Below are positions 22,844-33,930 of a stretch of DNA of 64,000 nucleotides, in pieces. A model generated the notes under the pieces. That model was not told the DNA's origin, did not search any database, and saw nothing but the letters and a program-made list of their open reading frames with translations. Source of the stretch: Chrysoporthe austroafricana (lineage: Eukaryota; Ascomycota; Sordariomycetes; Diaporthales; Cryphonectriaceae); the NCBI GenBank assembly GCA_001051155.2, contig JYIP02000002.1, positions 5,561,315 through 5,625,314 of the forward strand, in the 5' to 3' direction. A program made the position numbers and the translations under genes. Within the stretch, counting starts at the first letter, position 1. The number at the start of each line of letters is the position of its first letter.

Positions 22844-23922
22844 ATGACGACCGACTTCTCATCGTTGCCGGTTGTTGACCTTGCTCCGTTGTCACGAACA
22901 CCCCTGGCGCCGAAGGACTTGAGGAACCTCGGCGGCCAGCTCGACAACGCCTTCACTACAACAGGCTTCGCATACCTGATCAACGCGCCGCTGTCATTCT
23001 CTCATGGTGAGATTTTCGGGCTTGCCAGGGAGGTTTTCGACCTCCCTAGGGAAGAGAAGATGGGGCTCGCGAAAAGAACATTTCGGCCCGACAGTCTGAA
23101 TACATATCGTGGGTAGGTTCGCCAGTCGAGGCCCGGCGGGGATAATGGACTGAGGGGTGCAGATACTTTCCCCCGCAGCCAGGACAACCGGACAACCTGA
23201 AGGAGGGTTTCGAAATTGGACCAGACAGCCGGGCCGGTGACACCATGCTGACTTCCAATGGATACCAATTTAACCTCAACGAGCCCAACGTTTGGCCCCC
23301 AGAATCTGTTTACTCAGCGTCGTCACGAGCGAAGCTAGAGAAGCTTTATACCGAGCTGCAGGAACTATCCTCGCGTCTCCTCTCCCTTCTTGCGACGGCA
23401 CTAGGCAAGCCCGATGACTACTTCGCTGGCTGGATGAATGACTCCGTTAGCACGTTTCGCCTCCTGCACTACCCGCCGCAACCAGGAGCGGGCTCGGCGG
23501 TTACGGAAGGCCGCGCAGGACACAACGGTGTCAGGCTTTGCTGTACGCCACACACTGACTCCGGTATTCTTACTCTCCTCCATCAAGACACGACTGGTGG
23601 TCTTGAAGTGCGCAACTCCTCGGGAGAATGGATCCCCGCACCGTATGTTCCAGGCAGCATCGTGGTAAATATTGGCGACCTCATGGCTCGGGTCTCTGGC
23701 GGGAGATACGTGGCGACTCTCCATCGCGTCAGAGCTAGTGGCTTGGGAGCTGCCGGGGTCGATCAAAGTAATTTGGGTAGAATCAGTGTGCCGTTCTTCT
23801 TCGAGCCGGGCGAGAACTGTCTCGTTAAATCGGTCAGCGGCGACGACGAAGGGGTCCGTTACGGCGAGCATGTCCGAGCCAAGATGAGCACCTGGGTTGA
23901 GTTTCAGGACGCGAGAGCATAA
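22844..23922 (+). CDS. 2-oxoglutarate/Fe(II)-dependent dioxygenase (isopenicillin N synthase-like)
   Basis: Two exons, 22844-23112 and 23163-23922, joined across a 50-base GTAGGT...CAG intron, give 342 residues, normal for the family. The N-terminal DIOX_N part starts near S-L-P-V-V-D-L-A; the 2OG-Fe(II) domain follows. The iron ligands H220-x-D222 (C-T-P-H-T-D-S-G) and H277 (A-T-L-H-R-V) and the 2-oxoglutarate-binding R296-x-S298 (G-R-I-S-V-P) are all present, so the enzyme should be active. It would couple oxidation of a small molecule to decarboxylation of 2-oxoglutarate in the cytosol; the substrate cannot be read from sequence. Fungal members act in secondary metabolism, gibberellin-type or alkaloid chemistry, or general detoxification. 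It converges on the acyl-CoA oxidase gene with only about 140 bases between stops. The joined frame matches the family exactly around the splice (Y-R-G-Y-F-P-P-Q). Confidence 0.9.
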
Positions 23923-24061
23923 TCATACTTCATTCTAATGATGATTCTGAGATACAACTCATAACGGGACACCATACGTGGTGCGGTCTAATAATCTCTA
24001 TGCATCTATATGTTATAAAAAAAAGGAGGGGGGGCACTGAGGACGAAGCAGGCGCTATTTT

Positions 24062-26306
24062 CTACAGCCTACTCTTCGTCCTATTGTCCTTCTTCAACAT
24101 ATTTGGGCTGTGAGGGTTCGAGTCGAACACAACTTCGTTGAGCGGGTTCAGCTCGCTTGCCCGATAGAACATATCCTCATACACCTTCCCATCATACCGC
24201 CCCAAGCTCGAGTCCAGCTGCAAGTCGGGAAACTTCCACGCATCCACCAGCCTCACAGCATGAGGCCGCACCTCCTCAAGCAGCTTCATCACCTGCTTCC
24301 TCGCTAACGCGATCTGCTTGATCGTCGTCGCCGCACTGCTGAAGAACTCGCTCGACTCCTTCTCGAGGGTACTTAGCGCGAACAGCTTGTACAGCAGATG
24401 CATCACGGCCAGCGTCTCCTGATCCAGGCCCGCCTCGACAGGCGCGTCACTATTGAGTGCATCCCTGAACGACTTAACAACCATATACTGCGCGTGCGCG
24501 GTGCTGAGACGATAGAAGTCTACCAGCAGACTGTTCCAGGACTGCTTCTCTTCATCGCGTTTCTTCAGGGCATCGAATGTTAGATAGGCCACCCGCCATG
24601 CGAATGCGTCGACCAGCTCGTTGTCGGACCCGAGCACGTCGAATGCGGCGCCGACGTCCTGTCTTCTGAGGAAATGCTTCAGGAACAGTGTGGTGCCGTT
24701 ATCGGCAGCCCTGCCAGCCAGGACAGCGCGGGCGGACTTAAGTAGGTACCGCGCCACTTGCTGCGTAAGCATGTAATTATCGCCTTCCCAGGTGACGGTG
24801 GGCAGGTAGTCCGCATAGTACGATCCGATACCCGAGAACGATGAGTACCCATGACCTCCACACGCACGGCGGCAAACCTCCAGCCCCTCTGCCGCTATAG
24901 TCGATGAGTAGGACTTCAGTGCACATGAAGTGCTATGTAGATCGGCTAGGAGATCACCGCCAGCGTTCAATTCCTCCGGACCTGGCCGGCGCTGAGAATC
25001 GTGTCCCCCCAGCGCCTGTCCCGCCGCCAGACGCTCCTGGTTTTCCTGATACAAATTGATCATGTTCCGACCCGTGAAATGGAGGGCAAACGTAGCGGCT
25101 AGCAGAGGGAGGAGACGGTATTGCACCATGGAGTAGTTTAGAACCTGGTTCTCGCCGACCTTGCCCTTGGCATCGAGGTCCCGGAACTGGCGGCGGACGG
25201 CGCAATATCGGGTTGCGATAGTCACGCCGCGAGCTAGCACACCACCGGACTCTAACACGATTGTACTTCGGACATAAGTGAGGGTGCCATAGACGAGTGC
25301 CGGTGTTGGTGGTTTGATGTACTCGCTTGTATTAGGATCAACACGCGAGAACCGTGAAAGCATGTTGACATGGGGGATTTTGACGTTATTAAGCAGAAGG
25401 AAGCCATTGTCCATCTGCGCTTTCTGTCAGCTTGTGGTGGGGGCTTTGCTCGGCTCTGCAGCCACCTATTGTTCTTTCCCCCCCTTTTTTTCTTTTTTCC
25501 TTCAGCGGGGGCAGGGGGTGTAGAGGGTGCGGGCGTACCGTATTGAAGCCAAATTTTGGGCCGATATCCCCGATGTGGACATTTGGGAGAGGCTCGTGTG
25601 TCTCGAGATCTCGAATGGGCACGATAAACGGGTGAGGACCCAAAGCCTTCCCCTTGACGACCAACTGTGCCATCACAACCGCGTAGTTGGCGACCTTCCC
25701 AAGTGTTCCGATCCACCACTTGGAGGCCGTGAGTGCTGGCGAATGTACCGTGAATGTCTTGTCATCGAAATTCCATGTTGCAGTTGTCTCAAGACCCCGT
25801 ACGTTGGAGCCGTGGCCGAGCTCAGTCTGAGCATAACACCCGATGATTTCGAACTTCTGCGCCCTCTCTAGAAAGAGCTTGTGCTGCTCAGCCGTGCCTT
25901 GCTCTCTTATGGTCGGCATGAACATCTTGTAATGCATCGCCAGTGGTGACGCCTCGCTGATGAGTTGGAGGGCATGCTCAAATTCTTCGTGCGACCACAT
26001 GTGCTTCTCAGTGAGCTGCTGGAGGCGCTTTCCCCTGGCCAAGGAGCCGAGTATCCTGTCTTCTCGGCCCTGGAAGTAATTCTTCGACTTGTCGAAGACA
26101 GCATCCGCTGAGAGGATCCTGACGAGGTTATCCCTCTGCTGTAGCGTCTTCTGGGTGAAAAGAAAATCGGCCAGACGATCCACATTCACGCTGCTCTTAG
26201 CCCGCTCAGCGGTCAGAATGTCTGTCCCCTGGGGCGCAGCGGGCTTCAACTTCGTGACCCAGTCCGGATTTGGAGACATGTTGACGGTCGCGTATGGATT
26301 GGCCAC
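24062..26306 (-). CDS. Peroxisomal acyl-CoA oxidase
   Basis: Two exons on the minus strand, 26306-25539 and 25414-24062, with a 124-base GTACGC...CAG intron, give 706 residues. The enzyme makes trans-2-enoyl-CoA from acyl-CoA with FAD, passing electrons to oxygen as H2O2; this is the first step of peroxisomal beta-oxidation. Seen in sequence: the N-terminal ACOX domain, T-E-L-G-H-G-S-N in the middle domain, C-G-G-H-G-Y and the catalytic Glu in T-W-E-G-D-N (residue 466), and the C-terminal ACOX domain. The last three residues are SRL, a PTS1 peroxisome signal. The joined frame reads F-G-F-N-T-M-D-N-G-F at the splice, as in the family. CCTCGG hexamers lie upstream (see separate entries). It is not in an operon; the dioxygenase gene converges from the left. 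Chain-length preference cannot be told. Confidence 0.95.
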
Positions 26307-26397
26307 GAACTTGGGGAGAGGAACTGCGAGACAGGGAACTTAAAGTGATCGTGACACGACACTTGTCAGGTCGTTCCAGGTCAGCTCGAGCAGCGTG

Positions 26398-26403
26398 CCG
26401 AGG
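26398..26403 (-). promoter_or_regulatory. CCTCGG hexamer, candidate FarA/FarB site
   Basis: The hexamer (CCGAGG on the plus strand) lies about 92 bases upstream of the acyl-CoA oxidase start. CCTCGG is the published core for the fungal fatty-acid-responsive zinc-cluster regulators FarA/FarB. Assignment here is by motif and position only. Confidence 0.45.
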
Positions 26404-26787
26404 TTAATCGACGCTGGACCGATGACATACTATGGTACCAAGGTATCCACGGCCGAGATCCACTTGGATCATGGTGCAGGTCTCCCGGGGATATCCATGA
26501 TAACCGTCCAGCTCTTTAGCACAGAGGGCATGACCCAGGTGATGTGATGGGCCGAAGTCCGTTCTCTTCCAAGGTGTCACATGTCCGATGGTTGAGGTGG
26601 ACACTGTCGAACCCCAGCTGTCAACCCGACCAACCCGTTCCCGATAGGCGGCCTTGATCGAGAGGCCCTCTTGTGGTCCATGCGACGGTCACAAGTGCTT
26701 GTCGCCTTCAGTCTCGCGCCGGTATCGGCAGCTCTCAGGGGTAGTCGGTCAGCCGTTACCATGGAATCCCAATTCGGCGTAGTCTGG

Positions 26788-26867
26788 CCTCGGCGACTTG
26801 CAGGGTTTAATTACGAGATGAGGCTCGGCTCGGCTCCAGCTGGTTGGAACGTCCAGGTGATCCTCGG
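26788..26867 (+). promoter_or_regulatory. Pair of CCTCGG hexamers upstream of acyl-CoA oxidase
   Basis: CCTCGG occurs at 26788-26793 and 26862-26867, about 480 and 560 bases upstream of the acyl-CoA oxidase start. A fourth copy lies at 27301-27306. Four hexamers in 1 kb is well above the roughly one in two kilobases expected by chance. Confidence 0.4.
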
Positions 26868-27758
26868 CTTGTTTGTTGGGCGGCATCAATAATCGGTGCA
26901 ACGGTCGACTATGAGAGATATTGTTCCTGCATCGTGTAGCAGGGCAGCATTCGCGACTGTCGTCACTCAGGACACAACCTCGCAAACGTACAGCACTTGG
27001 AAAGAATCCTCCTCTTGAGAGTCGGAGCGATGCTAAACGAAGTCTGCGCCAGCAGATCGTGGCTTGCGAAGTCTGACTTAGCTATCGAGAAATTGCCTTC
27101 TTCATAGAGATCAGAGGAATACTTATCCTCAATTAGTACGTTTGACACTGTTAGCAAGCATGCTGTTCTGTGTCGAGAAACTCCTGGAAATGCTGAGTGC
27201 GCGCTTCGAGGACACCAGGGCCGCTGGGAAATAGGTGGTGATGGTGCTTGAACAGCAAACGAATGAAACTCCGGCAGGACGCTCTTTCAGGAGCCCAATT
27301 CCTCGGTGGGGCAATGCAGATGAGCGGACGGGCAGACGCCTGGGATCCGGCTGTGCTCGTTCAACTTGGTTGTTCACGCCAAACTCACATTGAAGTAGAA
27401 TACTCTCATAGTCGGCCCTAGTTGGTAATTACAACCTGGATATTGAGACGGGATACTTTGTTCTGTGTACTTTGCCGCAATTGTCACGTGAACGGCGTAC
27501 CTAAGAAATAATTAATTTCGGAACCGTGCACAAGGCAGAGGAGCTTCAGGAAGTTCACGTCTTTCCTTAGCTTCGTGAACAGTGGAAATCTTCAAGCAAG
27601 AGTGTACTGGTAGTGCTGTCACTCTGGATTTGTGGGTCCCTCTAGTCGGAAGAATTGATTGTATGAGCTTGCAATGGAAGACCTTAGTGATAATATTCAC
27701 TAACCCAGCGGCTTAGTGAAATCAGGCAGCAGAAAGCTTGGATGGCAAAGACTCAACA

Positions 27759-27767
27759 TATATATAA
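27759..27767 (+). promoter_or_regulatory. TATA-like element of the secreted-protein gene
   Basis: TATATATAA lies 140 bases before the ATG at 27907 and is followed by a CT-rich leader, a common arrangement in fungal promoters. Confidence 0.4.
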
Positions 27768-27906
27768 GCTCGTTGTCGAATCTTGTTACTAACCTGACAC
27801 CCTACTCTGACTCTCATCAACATTCGCAAGTAGGCATTCCGTTTGGAATTCGTCAACCTCAACTCCCTCAATCTACCGCAACAACCACTCGAGGCGACTC
27901 GACAAC

Positions 27907-28769
27907 ATGCAAACAAACATGCACTTCCTAGTGGCCATTGTTTGGTTTCTCAGCGCCATTTGCGGCGTTGCTGCTCAAGAGGTGCGCTTGAAAAACACTC
28001 CATCGTTCTGGGAGATTTACTTCGATTTGTCTACTAACTCTTGAGTGCAGTTACCTAGCAGCGGCACTTTCGTTGCTCCCAACCAGCACGGCGAGAACAT
28101 CACGTACGAGGTCGTCAACATCACTTGGAGTCTCGAGGCCGAGCCCATCATCCCTAAGCACCAGTACACCGGCACTATCCAGGAGGTCGTAACCCACATC
28201 AATGACAACTACCCCGAATATATCTGGCTCGATGTTGAGCGCGCGAATCGTCGGAACAGCATCATGAACCCGTTTGGGGAAGAGCGCTCGGAGCCTTCAA
28301 AGCCCGGCGATGTCTACTGCTGGCGTTTCAACCTAACCACGACGTCCGCCGCCTGGGAGGGTATCGATTACCTCAATGGAATTCCAGGCAAGCCTGAGAA
28401 TGGCCCAGGACCAGGAAATTGCGGGAGAGTGTCCTGTGCTGATGGCGCTGGCATCTGGTGGTGCAATGATGTGAGTGAAACCCGATATTAAGAACGAGTT
28501 CTCCCTCGCCGACCCAGCACTCGCACCCCACTTCGAATTGCACTTTCCCTCAGATCTAATCATCCAGGTTTAAGCTAACGTACAATTCTCTTTATCTACA
28601 GAATCCCAACTTCAGCCTGATTCTCGGCGGTTTCAACTGGATCGCCGATTATACTAAGGCCATCATGCAAAAATGCCAGTGGATGGGAGGACAGGACACC
28701 ATGACACGTGGTCAAAATTTCCACCCAACACAGGATTGGAACGTCATTCTAGGCGGTGCCCACTGCTAG
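27907..28769 (+). CDS. Small secreted cysteine-containing protein, candidate effector
   Basis: Three exons, 27907-27981, 28051-28470 and 28602-28769, give 220 residues. The introns (69 and 131 bases) have GTGCGC/GTGAGT donors, CTAAC branch sites and CAG/TACAG acceptors. Residues 1-23 form a signal peptide (hydrophobic F-L-V-A-I-V-W-F-L, then G-V-A-A). The mature part has six Cys (Y-C-W, N-C-G, V-S-C, W-W-C, K-C-Q and a terminal Cys), enough for three disulphides, and N-I-T / N-L-T glycosylation sites. The stretch G-I-D-Y-L-N-G followed by G-P-G-P-G-N-C-G-R-V-S-C and W-W-C-N-D is, from memory, typical of a widespread fungal-only secreted family of unknown role. No membrane span or GPI signal is seen. 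It lies in an accessory-rich region, fitting but not proving an effector or extracellular role. Confidence 0.85.
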
Positions 28770-29957
28770 TCGGCCAAAGGAACTCCTGGAGAGTGGGTGG
28801 GGTCCGAATTCAGGTGCTTCTAGAACTGTTGATCTCAAACTCTGCACCACTGTGGTATCTGGAAGCCTTTAGATGCACAGCATGCTCCGACAATCAATAT
28901 TGACAGTCTGCTGATTTTCATGGATCATGATTCCTGATGTGACAGTGTTTGCATGGGACGTAATTGGTTTGGCTAGGAATCTAGTCTGCGCTGTACATGT
29001 CACTTTGTTGGTGCAGCGATGAACAGCTGCTTGGCGAATTAGGCGACCTGGAAATATCGTGTATTGCAGTAGCTGTGTAGTTAACTAGATGCTATTCTGG
29101 TATGAAACCTGCTGCCGCCTGCTCTTGGCTTTGATAACACAACTAGGTCGAACAGCAATCAATCTTGCCTCATCGCTTTGAATAATAAGTCAAGCGGTTC
29201 TCTCTGTATACCCGCGCACAAAGTCGACTGGAAGCGACCCACCTGGTCACTAGTTCTAATTAGTTCGTGGAGCACTGCGCGTTGTTCCGCGTTGCAGTGT
29301 GCAATATTTCGGTTTGTACTGTATCGCGCTGGAGGCCTGGAGGACTTCTGACTAACATTTCGACTAACTACCGAAGTAGCCTCGGATGCTGGAACTCACC
29401 AGTGAGCCCAGTATCGAGATACAAACTCCGCAAAACGCCGCCCTGTCGGTACATTGGTCTATCAGAAGGAGCATCAGAAATGTGGCCGGTTAAGACCTTC
29501 AGTATGGCGATGGTGTTACAGAAGCTATTCGAATAATGATGTAATGAGAATGAGACATTTTCAGGATTTACTGTCCGGATGTGGCTGCCTGATCATGCTG
29601 ACGCTGCCTTGTCTCACTCTATGTCGTAGACGAATTGAACCTAAGCATCGGCTGGATCCTTCGTGCTTCGTCGGCAAATGATAGTTCTGTTTGAAGTTAG
29701 ACTCTATTTTTACAGTGGCTGAGCGCAGGAAGATCTCGAGAATTTTTCTGCGGCTTGGAGCTGACGGCTTACTCCTTTAAATAAGTTCTTAGGACCGTCG
29801 AAAACGCGCCAATAGACAACGTTTCTTTACTTGGGGAATATCTGATGCACTTGATGCTCTTAAGTGGCCGTCTCGTTATGCTTCACACCCCAGCCTTTGC
29901 TAAGATTGTCCTCTGTCATACTATTCTATTCAATTTTTCAATTCCCAAGCTTGCAAA
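28770..29957. other. Intergenic, no gene seen
   Basis: About 1.2 kb with only short open frames (largest 89 codons at 29267-29536) lacking family resemblance or splice signals. The last 60 bases before the next gene are CT-rich, as in a promoter leader. Confidence 0.5.
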
Positions 29958-30770
29958 ATGCCTACACATCTTGACTCGGAGACTTTGGAGTCGCCCCCAT
30001 CCTATGCTGCCTGCGTTGGTAATCTAGACGCCAGCGCAGATTTGCCACCGGAGAAACAGCAAATGACTGAGGATCTACTCCAAGACGATAACGACCTGGC
30101 ATCGAACTCGCATCCACCGCCACCATTCTCCGTCACGCCCGGTAGTCTTGTAATTGCACCGCAAGCAGTCGTCATTCACTCGCCCATTCCAGGAGCCCGG
30201 CCATTGTACCAGCTCTCCGGGGCCCTTGATGGCCACTCCATGACAACATGTCTAATTGATGTACCCACCACACGGCAACTAAAGGAAAATGGTACCCTCA
30301 AGACAGTCTGGAAGAGGGATGAGCTCTATCGCATCCACGAGGCACACCCAGCGTTCAAAGAGCCGGAAAGAGTGGTGATCATCGGTGGCCAGCATGATGA
30401 TCAGTTCCATGGCGTGCTTCTGCGCAAGAAAACATATGTTGGTATCACGGGAGTGAAGAACACTTTTGATATTATTTCCACTGACGAGGAACATTATTCA
30501 CGACTCCTCTATCATGCGAAGCAGAAGAAGGGAGTACTAGAGTGGCATGATGGTGGTGGTGAGCTCATAGCTATCGAGACACCGAGTACAGATAGAAAAT
30601 TGGAAGAGGAGAGGCTGGAAATTGTAGTTCCTCTAGACAAGCGACATTTGGACTTAATGGTCGCATTGTGGGTTGCAAGGGTCTGGCAGGATATCCAAGA
30701 GAAGGGAGCTAAAGAATATAGAGAGGATGCTAAGAAGAGCAAAGCTGAACAGAAGAAGCTTGATAAATAG
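29958..30770 (+). CDS. Uncharacterised fungal protein, 270 residues
   Basis: A single exon whose ATG follows a pyrimidine-rich leader (GCAAAATG). The N-terminal 65 residues are Pro/Ser-rich and look disordered. Residues about 65-225 form a compact alpha/beta region with repeated short beta-strand patterns (S-L-V-I-A, A-V-V-I-H, R-V-V-I-I-G-G). The segment H-L-D-L-M-V-A-L-W-V-A-R-V-W (about 233-246) resembles a conserved hydrophobic helix I associate with fungal tubby-C-terminal/LURP-like hypothetical proteins. The tail is a Lys/Glu-rich helix ending K-K-L-D-K. There is no signal peptide and no catalytic motif. Function is unknown; the tubby-like fold is only a suggestion from pattern. Confidence 0.75.
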   Translation: MPTHLDSETLESPPSYAACVGNLDASADLPPEKQQMTEDLLQDDNDLASNSHPPPPFSVTPGSLVIAPQAVVIHSPIPGARPLYQLSGALDGHSMTTCLIDVPTTRQLKENGTLKTVWKRDELYRIHEAHPAFKEPERVVIIGGQHDDQFHGVLLRKKTYVGITGVKNTFDIISTDEEHYSRLLYHAKQKKGVLEWHDGGGELIAIETPSTDRKLEEERLEIVVPLDKRHLDLMVALWVARVWQDIQEKGAKEYREDAKKSKAEQKKLDK

Positions 30771-33700
30771 GAAGATAGACCTCACGGAGTCTTCCATGAG
30801 ATCAAAGAGGCTATAGTGATCGGCTATGGACTAAATCTTGATTTGCTGGATGTACGAACCAGATAAGCAGGTCGGACGAGGGTGAGGGACGATGGGCGTG
30901 TACTTTAGGGATCGCCAACTGTGCCGGTCTTTTACAGTCGTACCAGACCTCAACAACGTATCATCGTCGAAGCTTACGACTTTTCGAGTAGCAGAGGGCT
31001 TCTCTTGCCTTCCACCGGTATAGGTACTGTGAACCTAAGATAACTTTCCCAAGCATCTTACTATATAACATCTAGTGGTTTTGATCTTAGGGATCTCTTT
31101 GACGAAGTAGGAAGATTCCGGATATATAGTACGATACTTTAACCTCCACTTCTTGTGTCAGTAACTCGGACTATTTAGAAATGTTTTCCGCCTCTTCATT
31201 CGCCATTTTTGAAGTGACGATAGATTATACATACGAGTGTGAAGAGAAATACCAATGTGTGTGCCTAAAGGCGTTGAAGTCGCTTCCACTAACCCCCGTA
31301 GATCCTTTGATAATGATGAGGTGCAACCACAAGCCTATCATGTCTCCCATTATCATCGCCTTCTTGATGGATCATTCGTTGGCATTAAAAATCTTGATTC
31401 TCCGCTTTTCTCTAGATACTGATGATTCCGCGCCAAAAAGACTCTTTACGACATGACACCGCGCAATCAGTAACTCGAGATCAACAACACAACGCACTCC
31501 AAACGCCCGAACCTAGCCGTCGGTCCCATCTCGCTACTTCAGGAGATAGTTCTCAGACAGATTGAGGTCGAGGAAGAGTGCTGGAGTGACTTGGAAAAGA
31601 TCCTTTCCTGCCCTTGGCCAATTTTACATGCTCCTCGAGCGGATGGGAGATCGGCAGGATGGGTACTCAAAGTCCATGCAGAACGAGTTTCTAGCCGACA
31701 TGTTCGGTCCTTTCTGTGGTCGGGCAAAAGGAGTGACCACTCCCAGCTCTATATAGCTGTCTGGTCTGATCTAACACATCTAGCCGAATACACTTTCATA
31801 CAGGTGTAGACCAACTTTGCTGAGCTCAACACCAGCTACAAAACCGCACAATCCGCCTCGTGGTAGCAGCCCTCGCTTTATGGAACTACTTCCCCTTAAT
31901 CTTTTAGGCCAAGATCTGCAAGATAGTCCCGGTCTTTATATATAACATTACTTATTCTGATTTTAGAGCCGAGCACGAGGTTGGCGAGCAAGTTGATACT
32001 GTTCTTATTGATTTGCTAATCGGTTTCCCACAACTCCAAGAGGTACTAGATAATTCGCCCTCAGAGAGAAGGTCCGGTGCTGGCCCCTAAGACGTTAACT
32101 TGTGTTACACGGACGCCTAGGGGTGCCCCCGAAGAGAGGAATATTAAAGCATTGCGAGCTATGCGCCGTTGGGCACGAAGACCTGCCCGACGATAGGAAG
32201 AAAGGTACCCAACTGCATAAAGAAGGAGGCTGGGCGATAGATGCTTGAAGCAGATATCGAAAACCAAAGTCTATAAGTATGGCGGGAACGAGCCTGTTAG
32301 ATCAAGGATAGACCTGGCTTTTCAGCATTCCTTAGACCACCTTAATAGTTATCGTTGAATAAAGCTCCTTTCCAAGCCCAGAACTCTGCCCTTATAACAA
32401 CTTGCAAAGTAAACCTCTGCATAAGGCCTCTAAGTTTGCTTCTGTCAAGCCCCCTCCCCCCTTTACCAATCTGAACCGCTCTCGCTACTGGGTGTCACTC
32501 CGACTACTTCTTTCTAGCATTAACTAATAGCATGTAATACATGAACTTGTACAAGAAGCAATGGGCTAGGGCAGAAGACGTGACACACTTAAGAGGGCGC
32601 CCACTGAGAATTTGGTTGCAGAACTATTTACAGCGCTGATAGCCGGGCTGTCAAGCATGTTGCAGTCTAGCAGACATCCTGTGTACACTACCGTGTCAAA
32701 CCAGAGACGCTTCAGCCTCGGTACACTCTTTAGCGCCTCGATCGATGTGAGCGCCGTAGAAGGGTTAGGGAGGACAGCGAGGCCCGATGCGGAACCACCC
32801 ATACGCACGCGCCCATCTTCGAGGTCAGGGCTGCTAAGAGACCAGCTCCGAGAATTTGCAAGGGTACTCGTCAGATTTAGCGACAGGTAGCCGCCGAATT
32901 CAGTAGCTTTGCCTACAAGAATCGGAGGGTTCTCATTCAGCAAGCGAGGCAAGCCTACCATTTTCTTCCTCTTCTTTGCATCCCAAATCTAATTATATAT
33001 AATAATATTATATGCATATCTTTGGATACAGTATTGTCTTTTTCCCATGTGTATATTTGTAAGCTATTTTAGACTTTTATGGAAGTTATAGTGAGGACGG
33101 AAAAGTTATAACGCTTCTATAATCAGCACGTCTAGGATAATTGTATGTCCTATGCTTGCAGAAATATCTAAGGGCTGGTTAGACTGTATCAATGACTACG
33201 ATCAAAGTGTAGTGCGTATCATTGAGGACAGAACAACAAAAACCCTTGATCGAGCTAGAAGACAGATGGGCAGGTAGCAACTTCCCACAGAATCCTTAGA
33301 TATAATGGCTATTTACGAATTGGAACTGTACCGATTTGCAGCTGATAGCGAGGTGAACCAATTCGAACAGCTTATTTCTCTGCTGCTACTGCGCGTATCG
33401 GTAGTAAGCATTGAAACAGCGTTCAGTTCTTCGTTGTTCTTTTGGGGTGGAGGAGGGGGCATAGAAGGGGAAAAGGGGTAATGCCCCGATAAGGGGCGGG
33501 CACTTAGATATTGAGGAGGTACTGTAGACATTTCTTCAGTTGATATAAGTAGCCTTATCCTCTTTTCCCGTATAAAGATACATATGTGCATTCATATGTG
33601 ATCTATGCATTCTTTTTATTTCTGCATAAAGTTTAACGGAAAGTAATTATTCAACCCCCTATCAACCTACACCTCCCCAAGTTATTGATCAGACTTTTGG

Positions 33701-33930
33701 TAACTTTAGGTGCCCAATCCTTTTGAATGTGCCCCATAGACTTAAGGAGCTCAGAAGCACTTAACCATACCTGGTGAAACGGCCTACAATCGGTTTCCAG
33801 CATCATGAACTAATGCCGGCTCAAAAGCTCATTCTCTGTGCGAAGTCCACAATGTATGAGGGCCAGCACGAGTGGTGCAGTGATGGAAGAAGGGGAGGGG
33901 ACAGAGAAGGCTACTACTTCCACTCCAATA
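30771..33930. other. Gene-poor 3.2-kb stretch
   Basis: No gene can be supported. Open frames at 31181-31456 (plus), 32566-32961 (minus, 131 codons) and 32612-32890 (plus) have no recognisable motif. The sequence around 33300-33420 faintly resembles the C-terminal part of a hAT-type transposase. Composition is intermediate, without the strong RIP bias of the left island. Confidence 0.5.

Larger units (their letters stand above)
26307..27906. other. Intergenic between acyl-CoA oxidase and secreted-protein gene
   Basis: This is a divergent 1.6-kb upstream region shared by the oxidase (left) and the secreted protein (right). Short open frames are present on both strands but none has a family match or splice support. 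It contains the CCTCGG hexamers and, near the right end, a TATATATAA at 27759-27767. Confidence 0.55.

Noticed and set aside
23401..23871. 156-codon minus-strand frame
   Set aside because: It is fully antisense to the second exon of the dioxygenase, which has intact catalytic residues.
32566..32961. 131-codon minus-strand frame in the gene-poor stretch
   Set aside because: No motif, signal peptide or splice context; the opposite strand is also open over most of it, so neither is preferred.
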